A stretch of 64,000 nt of DNA from Hyphomicrobiales bacterium. GTDB lineage: Bacteria > Pseudomonadota > Alphaproteobacteria > Parvibaculales > Parvibaculaceae. Of the stretch, positions 59,663 to 64,000 are shown piece after piece. The notes beneath the pieces were generated by a model. It was not told the DNA's origin, ran no database searches, and saw only the letters and a program-made list of their open reading frames with translations. Within the stretch, counting starts at the first letter, position 1. Every line of letters begins with the position of its first letter. Made by a program: the position numbers and the translations under genes. The DNA lies in the NCBI GenBank assembly GCA_016124805.1, contig WGND01000011.1, positions 1 through 64,000 of the forward strand, read 5' to 3'.

Positions 59663-59692
59663 ATGGCCATGAGGGGAAACCTTCATGGCCAT
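59663..59692 (+). other. 13-bp hairpin with GAAA tetraloop behind clpA
   Basis: ATGGCCATGA and TCATGGCCAT pair perfectly, and the stem extends three more pairs (one G-U) to close on a GAAA GNRA loop. No U-tract follows, so it is probably a 3'-end stabilising structure or a weak terminator, 37 bases after the clpA stop. Confidence 0.65.
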
Positions 59693-59739
59693 TTCATCTG
59701 AGACGAAATCAAAACAAGAAACAGAACGGGAGCGAGACG

Positions 59740-60108
59740 ATGATTGGATATGTGACACTGGGCAGCAAGGACCGTCAGAAGGCCGGTGCCTATTATGATG
59801 AGCTGCTGTCGCTGGTCGGCGCCAAGCGGGCCATGGAAGATGGTGACCGCCTGATCCTGTGGGCTGACGGCAAGGGCGCAATGCTGGGCGTGATCGCCCC
59901 GGCTGATGGCAATGCACCGACGGTCGGGAATGGTGTGATGGTCGCACTGGCCATGCCGAGCCGTGAAGCCGTGGATGCAATGCATGCCAAGGCGATGTCG
60001 CTGGGCAGCAAGGATGAAGGCGCACCGGGTGTTCGTGGCGGCAATTTCTATGGCGCCTATTTCCGTGATCTCGACGGCAACAAGCTCTGCTGCTTCAAAA
60101 TCGGCTAG
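59740..60108 (+). CDS. VOC/glyoxalase-fold protein
   Basis: A 122-residue single-domain VOC protein. MIGYVTLGSKDRQKAGAYYDELL, then a second beta-alpha unit ending GGNFYGAYFRDLDGNKLCCF, give the betaalphabetabetabeta pattern twice. Metal ligands would be in the DLDGN motif. No substrate can be assigned; possibilities include glyoxalase-like or fosfomycin-type proteins. Independent of clpA, with its own GGGAGC ribosome site. Confidence 0.82.
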   Translation: MIGYVTLGSKDRQKAGAYYDELLSLVGAKRAMEDGDRLILWADGKGAMLGVIAPADGNAPTVGNGVMVALAMPSREAVDAMHAKAMSLGSKDEGAPGVRGGNFYGAYFRDLDGNKLCCFKIG

Positions 60109-60146
60109 CTCTATTGGTACGCATAGCGCCCGCCGCTATTCATGAC

Positions 60147-60175
60147 GTCATCCCGGGGTTCTTCCCCGGGATGAC
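60147..60175. repeat. GTCATCCCGGGG palindromic repeat unit
   Basis: GTCATCCCGGGG and CCCCGGGATGAC are a perfect 12-bp inverted pair around TTCTT. Such GTCATCCCGG/CCGGGATGAC units occur as dispersed repeats in several alphaproteobacterial genomes. It lies between the convergent VOC and HIT genes, where it could serve as a bidirectional terminator. Only one copy is in this window. Confidence 0.7.
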
Positions 60176-60188
60176 AATCAGTGCAGGT

Positions 60189-60608
60189 TCAGGCGAGCGC
60201 GGCCTTGATGCGTTCGGCATGCTCCTTGAGCATGTCGAAATCCGCCATCTCTCGTGCATGCAGTTTCATTTCCAGGCCCGAGCGGCGCGGGATGATATGG
60301 GTGTGGAAATGGAAAACCGTCTGGCCGGCGGCTGAGCCGTTGAGCTGGGCGATCATGATACCCGGCGCGTCAAAGGCTTTCTTGACGGCGGGGGCAAGTT
60401 TCTTGACGGTCATGGCCTGCGCCGCGACATAGTCGGGATCGAGGTCGAGCAGATCTTCGGCCGGAAATTTCGGGATGACCAGCGTGTGGCCGTCGGCCTG
60501 CGGCATGACATCCATGAAGGCGAGTGTCATGTCGTCTTCATAGACCTTGAAGCAGGGTGCTTCCTCTCGAATGATTTTGGCGAAGATGTTGTTGGGATCA
60601 TAGGCCAT
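60189..60608 (-). CDS. HIT-family nucleotide-binding protein
   Basis: A 139-residue histidine-triad protein. The HxHxH motif is at residues 100-104 (HFHTH), within AGQTVFHFHTHIIPR. HIT proteins hydrolyse AMP-linked compounds such as AMP-lysine or dinucleoside polyphosphates. The cysteine at 19 is the usual start of the FxKIIxxExP region (FAKIIREEAPCFKV). Normal length. Confidence 0.92.
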   Translation of the reverse strand: MAYDPNNIFAKIIREEAPCFKVYEDDMTLAFMDVMPQADGHTLVIPKFPAEDLLDLDPDYVAAQAMTVKKLAPAVKKAFDAPGIMIAQLNGSAAGQTVFHFHTHIIPRRSGLEMKLHAREMADFDMLKEHAERIKAALA

Positions 60609-60612
60609 AGGC

Positions 60613-61809
60613 TTAGAACTCTTCTTCCTGATGTTGCGCGGCGGTGTCGTGTCTGAAGGGAGAATATTCGCTCAGGAGCGCGATGTCATGGTCGACATGG
60701 GCGCGCTCGCGCTCCAGATATTGCTCGACGGCGGTGTGGAAACTCTCATTGGCAAGCCAGTGCGCGCTGTAGGTTTTGGCGGGGAGATAACCGCGCGCGA
60801 GCTTGTGTTCGCCCTGTGCGCCCGCCTCCACGCGGGCAAGGCCGCGCGAAATGGCAAATTCGATGGCCTGATAATAGCAGACCTCGAAATGCAGGAAGGG
60901 GTGATGTTCAATCGCGCCCCAGTTGCGGCCGTAAAGCGCATCGCCACCAATGAAATTGATCGCGCCCGCAATGTAGCGGCCTTGGCGGCGCGCCATCACA
61001 AGCAGCACCTGTTCGGGCATGCGTTCGCCAACGAGGCTGAAAAAGAGGCGTGTCAGATAGGGCGAACCCCATTTGCGATTGCCGGTGTCGAGATAAAAAT
61101 TGAAGAAGGTGTCCCAGTGGTCTTCGGTGATGTCATTGCCTGTCAGGCACTCAATGGTGACGCCGTTTTCAACGGCACGTTCGCGCTCCCTGCGGATCAT
61201 CTTGCGTTTGCGCGAGGCCAGACTTTTCAGAAAATCATCAAATGTCTCATAGCTGTCATTGTGCCAGTGGAACTGCTGGTCCGTCCGCTGGAGAAAACCC
61301 ATCTCCGTCAGATGCCGGCTCTGCCGATCGGGCAGGAATGTCAGATGCAGGGATGAAACGCCAAGCCGCCTGGCGACCTCGACGGCGCCTGCTGCCAGCG
61401 CAGTCTCGCTGTCGGCGCGCTTCTCATCTGATGGTGTCAGAAGGCGCGGGCCTGTGGCGGGCGTGAAGGGCACAGAAACCTGCAGCTTGGGATAATATTG
61501 ACCACCGGCGCGTTCCAGCGCATCGGCCCAGCCATAGTCGAAAACATATTCGCCACGGCTATGGCTCTTCAGATACATGGGCATGCAGCCGAGCAACTTC
61601 TCGTCACCATCTTCCAGCAGCAGGTGATAGGGCATCCAGCCGGTCTCGCGCGTCGCCGAGCCGCTTTCTTCGAGCGCATGGAGGAAGGCGTGGCTGAGAA
61701 AAGGATTGGACGGTTCGCCGGCCGGATTGGCGCAGGCATCCCAGGCTTCAGCGTCAATTTCGCTGAGGTCATGTATGACGCGCAGAATGGCTTGCTCTTT
61801 ATCGTCCAT
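60613..61809 (-). CDS. DUF482/FemAB-like acyltransferase (GNAT fold)
   Basis: A 398-residue protein of the peptidogalycan-biosynthesis/recognition (DUF482) group, with a duplicated GNAT fold. NPFLSHAFLHALEESGSA, LKSHSRGEYVFDYGWADAL and MARRQGRYIAGAINFIGGDALYGRNWGAIEHHPFLHFEVCYYQAIEFAI are typical; the C-terminus HKLARGYLPAKTYSAHW ends the fold. Real substrates are unknown. Four bases before the HIT start, so co-transcribed with it. Confidence 0.86.
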   Translation of the reverse strand: MDDKEQAILRVIHDLSEIDAEAWDACANPAGEPSNPFLSHAFLHALEESGSATRETGWMPYHLLLEDGDEKLLGCMPMYLKSHSRGEYVFDYGWADALERAGGQYYPKLQVSVPFTPATGPRLLTPSDEKRADSETALAAGAVEVARRLGVSSLHLTFLPDRQSRHLTEMGFLQRTDQQFHWHNDSYETFDDFLKSLASRKRKMIRRERERAVENGVTIECLTGNDITEDHWDTFFNFYLDTGNRKWGSPYLTRLFFSLVGERMPEQVLLVMARRQGRYIAGAINFIGGDALYGRNWGAIEHHPFLHFEVCYYQAIEFAISRGLARVEAGAQGEHKLARGYLPAKTYSAHWLANESFHTAVEQYLERERAHVDHDIALLSEYSPFRHDTAAQHQEEEF

Positions 61810-61865
61810 CGATGGCTTTTGAATTCATCCTGTCATAAAACAAATGAGCTAGGCCGGGACGAGCC

Positions 61866-62330
61866 TTATTCAATCTCGAAAATGGCTTCGATTTCGACGC
61901 TCATGCCGAAGGGCAGGCTGGCGGCGCTGACAGCGGACCGCGCATGGCGACCGATCTCCCCGAAGACCTCAACCATGAGATCGGATGCGCCATTGATGAC
62001 AGCGGGCTGCTGGTCAAATTCCGGCGTGGAATTGACGAGACCGAGCAGTTTGACGACGCGGGTGACGCGGTCCAGGTCACCTTCGCATGCGGCCTTGACC
62101 TGTGCGATGAGGTTGAGCCCTGTGAGGCGGGCGGCTGCGCGTCCGGCCTCAATATCCTGTTCGGCACCGAGCTTGCCGATATATTCAAGACCCTTTGGCC
62201 CTGCCGGGCCCTGGCCCGAAATGAAGACAAGATTGCCCGTGATGACATAGGGCACGTAATTGGCGACAGGCACGGCAGGCACAGGCAGCGTGAGGCCCAG
62301 CTCCTTGAGGCGTTGTTCGACCTGACCCAT
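61866..62330 (-). CDS. RidA-family protein
   Basis: A 154-residue YjgF/RidA protein. The conserved arginine is in GRHARSAVSAASLPFGMSVEIEAI, in the place needed for iminium hydrolysis. The N-terminal half has LVFISGQGPAGPKG. Such enzymes remove reactive 2-aminoacrylate and related enamines. The length fits the longer RidA subgroup. Confidence 0.9.
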   Translation of the reverse strand: MGQVEQRLKELGLTLPVPAVPVANYVPYVITGNLVFISGQGPAGPKGLEYIGKLGAEQDIEAGRAAARLTGLNLIAQVKAACEGDLDRVTRVVKLLGLVNSTPEFDQQPAVINGASDLMVEVFGEIGRHARSAVSAASLPFGMSVEIEAIFEIE

Positions 62331-62428
62331 TTTTCACTCCTGTTTCTTCTCTTTTCTTTGCGGTGGTCTTTGGCAGTCTCTATACCTAGCCTGATTGCAA
62401 GACATGTTGAAGGGCCTGGAGACAGAGA

Positions 62429-63472
62429 ATGCAGACTAGTTCAAAAGCACCGGTTGATGACGGGTTTTTCATGCCTGCCGAATGGGAACCTCATGCGCGA
62501 TGCTGGATGCAGTGGCCAAGCCGCAGTGAAGTCTGGACTGATCGCATGGTGCAGGTCTATGCCGCCTATGCGGGCGTGGCGCGCGCCATCCGTCAGTTTG
62601 AGCCGGTCACGATTGTCTGCAATCCGGAAGACGAAGCGCAGGCACGCCTTGTTTGCGGGCGTGACATTGATCTGCTGCCGCTGAAAATTGATGACTCCTG
62701 GGCGCGTGACTCCGGTCCGATCTTTGTCACCAATGCCGCCCGGCAGGTGGCCGGTGTGCATTGGGGATTTAATGCCTGGGGCAATGCCTATCACGGCTAT
62801 GCCAATGACCAGAAGGTGGGTGGCGAGATTTTGAAATCGCTCGGCATGCGCCGCTATGAAGGCCCGATGATTTTGGAAGGAGGCTCCATCAATGTGGATG
62901 GCTATGGCACCATGCTGACCACCGAGGAATGTCTGCTGAACCAGAACCGCAATCCGGAACTGACCCGTCAGCAGCTTGAAGAACGGCTGGCCCTTTATCT
63001 CGGTGTGCGGCGGATCATCTGGCTCGAACAGGGGCTGGAAGATGACGAGACAGATGGTCATGTCGACATGATTGCCTGCTTTGCGGGAACAGGCCGTGTG
63101 CTGCTGGCCATGCCGGATGACAAGCGTGATCCCAATTACATGCGCATGCAGGACAACCGGAAGCGGCTGGAAGCCGCACGCGATGCGCAAGGCGAGAAAC
63201 TCGAGATCATCGAGATGCCCATGCCCGCGCATCAATTCCGTCGTCCTGACGGGCGCCGTCTCTGCACATCCTATCTGAATTTCTATATCGCCAATGGCGG
63301 CATTGTGATGCCGACCTATGATGATCCCAATGACGGGAAAGCCGCTGAAATGCTGGCGGAAATTTTTCCCGACAGGCTGGTGGTCCCGGTGCCGGCCATG
63401 GAAATTGCCAATGGCGGCGGATCCATCCACTGCATCACGCAGCAGCAACCGGCAGGCATTGTTATCGCCTGA
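62429..63472 (+). CDS. aguA: Agmatine deiminase
   Basis: A 347-residue guanidine-modifying enzyme converting agmatine to N-carbamoylputrescine. Catalytic residues are placed as expected: SWARDSGPIFV (Asp), EGGSINVDGYGT (Glu), DGHVDM (His) and nucleophile Cys335 in GGSIHCITQQQP. It is divergent from RidA. No N-carbamoylputrescine amidase lies next to it in this window. Confidence 0.94.
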   Translation: MQTSSKAPVDDGFFMPAEWEPHARCWMQWPSRSEVWTDRMVQVYAAYAGVARAIRQFEPVTIVCNPEDEAQARLVCGRDIDLLPLKIDDSWARDSGPIFVTNAARQVAGVHWGFNAWGNAYHGYANDQKVGGEILKSLGMRRYEGPMILEGGSINVDGYGTMLTTEECLLNQNRNPELTRQQLEERLALYLGVRRIIWLEQGLEDDETDGHVDMIACFAGTGRVLLAMPDDKRDPNYMRMQDNRKRLEAARDAQGEKLEIIEMPMPAHQFRRPDGRRLCTSYLNFYIANGGIVMPTYDDPNDGKAAEMLAEIFPDRLVVPVPAMEIANGGGSIHCITQQQPAGIVIA

Positions 63473-63478
63473 TAAGGC

Positions 63479-64000
63479 TCAGCCGTGGGTGGTGAGGCGC
63501 CAGTTGCGGCTGCCCTTTTTCTTGTTGAGATACATGGCGCGATCAGCCCGTTCGATCAGGGCCTGTTGATCTGTGTCCCCATCATAGGTGGCGATTCCCA
63601 GACTGGCGTGAATGGCGATCCTGCCATCAGGATGTTCAAGCGTCAGCTTGTTCACAGCTTTGGTCAGTTCCTTGGCGCGTTCGCGGGCCCGCATGTGATC
63701 GGCGCGCACGAACAGAATGGCAAATTCATCGCCACCGATGCGCGCCGCATAATCCGTTGCCCGGATACTCTTCTTGAGTAGGCGACCGACACTCCGCAGC
63801 ACTTCGTCGCCTGTGCTATGGCCATGAAGATCATTGATGCTCTTGAAACCATCGAGATCGATATAGGCAAGAAGGCCGGTTTCCTCGTAGCGGTTGGCGC
63901 TGAGCAGATTGCGTTCCAGAATATGATTGAAGCCGCGCCGGTTGAGCAGGCCTGTCAGCTCATCGGTCTGGGAAAGGGATTCAAGCTGGGAGACGCGGGC
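63479..64000 (-). CDS. GGDEF-domain diguanylate cyclase (5' part missing)
   Basis: The frame stays open to the window edge. The GGDEF domain begins near DELTGLLNRRGF, with the magnesium aspartate in YIDLDGFKSIND and the active-site IGGDEF intact; the C-terminus reaches STATYD-like ASLGIATYDGD and RADRAMYLNKKKG. It would make cyclic di-GMP. Sensory part lies beyond the window, so input is unknown. The end is 7 bases from aguA. Confidence 0.93.
   Translation of the reverse strand, partial: ARVSQLESLSQTDELTGLLNRRGFNHILERNLLSANRYEETGLLAYIDLDGFKSINDLHGHSTGDEVLRSVGRLLKKSIRATDYAARIGGDEFAILFVRADHMRARERAKELTKAVNKLTLEHPDGRIAIHASLGIATYDGDTDQQALIERADRAMYLNKKKGSRNWRLTTHG

Overview
The window is a continuous piece of an alphaproteobacterial chromosome. 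The evidence is gene content: the S10-spc-alpha ribosomal cluster with no rpmJ after secY and no rpsD between rpsK and rpoA, a MipZ division regulator, an ATP12-type F1-ATPase assembly chaperone, a DUF1489 protein, a clpS-clpA pair, and a D,D-carboxypeptidase fused to a SPOR domain. The order within the class cannot be fixed from sequence reading alone. Most genes are GC-rich; about 30.1-31.65 kb is clearly more AT-rich.

Layout. 1-14.6 kb: 3' end of tuf, then 25 ribosomal protein genes with secY, adk and rpoA, all on the plus strand, closed by a strong intrinsic terminator behind rplQ. 14.8-17.0 kb: a DegP/HtrA protease, then bfd-bfr iron storage on the minus strand. 17.2-23.1 kb: six genes with overlapping or nearly abutting ends (rarA, crcB, an RluC-type pseudouridine synthase, a HAD phosphatase, an AsmA protein, an ATP12 protein). 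23.3-26.9 kb: propionyl-CoA carboxylase pccB-pccA. 27-30.1 kb: an envelope protein with a bactofilin-like beta-helix, an MBL-fold hydrolase, lipB and an isolated FliN-like protein. 30.2-31.5 kb: an AT-rich two-gene insertion encoding a DUF3883-type putative nuclease and a small unknown protein. 31.7-36.8 kb: a two-gene assimilatory sulfate/siroheme unit, tRNA-Leu(GAG), mgtE, a Kelch protein and a PAP2 phosphatase.

36.9-45.0 kb is a leucine/isovalerate catabolic region: thiolase, isovaleryl-CoA dehydrogenase, a TetR regulator, methylcrotonyl-CoA carboxylase beta and alpha, then a DUF1489 protein and an alpha/beta hydrolase. 45.1-47.0 kb carries a second PAP2 phosphatase and panC. 47.0-52.7 kb is a minus-strand unit (permease, glutamine-synthetase-like ligase, aldehyde dehydrogenase, iron alcohol dehydrogenase) that would fit gamma-glutamylation and oxidation of an amino alcohol. 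53.1-64 kb carries mipZ, a small ATPase, the D,D-carboxypeptidase, clpS-clpA, and housekeeping or stress genes (VOC, HIT, DUF482 acyltransferase, RidA, agmatine deiminase), ending inside a GGDEF gene.

The best leads for something undescribed are the DUF3883 insertion, the amino-alcohol-type glutamylation cluster with a 13-bp hairpin between its first two genes, the palindrome lying on the predicted clpS -10 element, and several strong RNA hairpins without a U-tract. I saw no CRISPR array, insertion sequence, integrase or rRNA gene.
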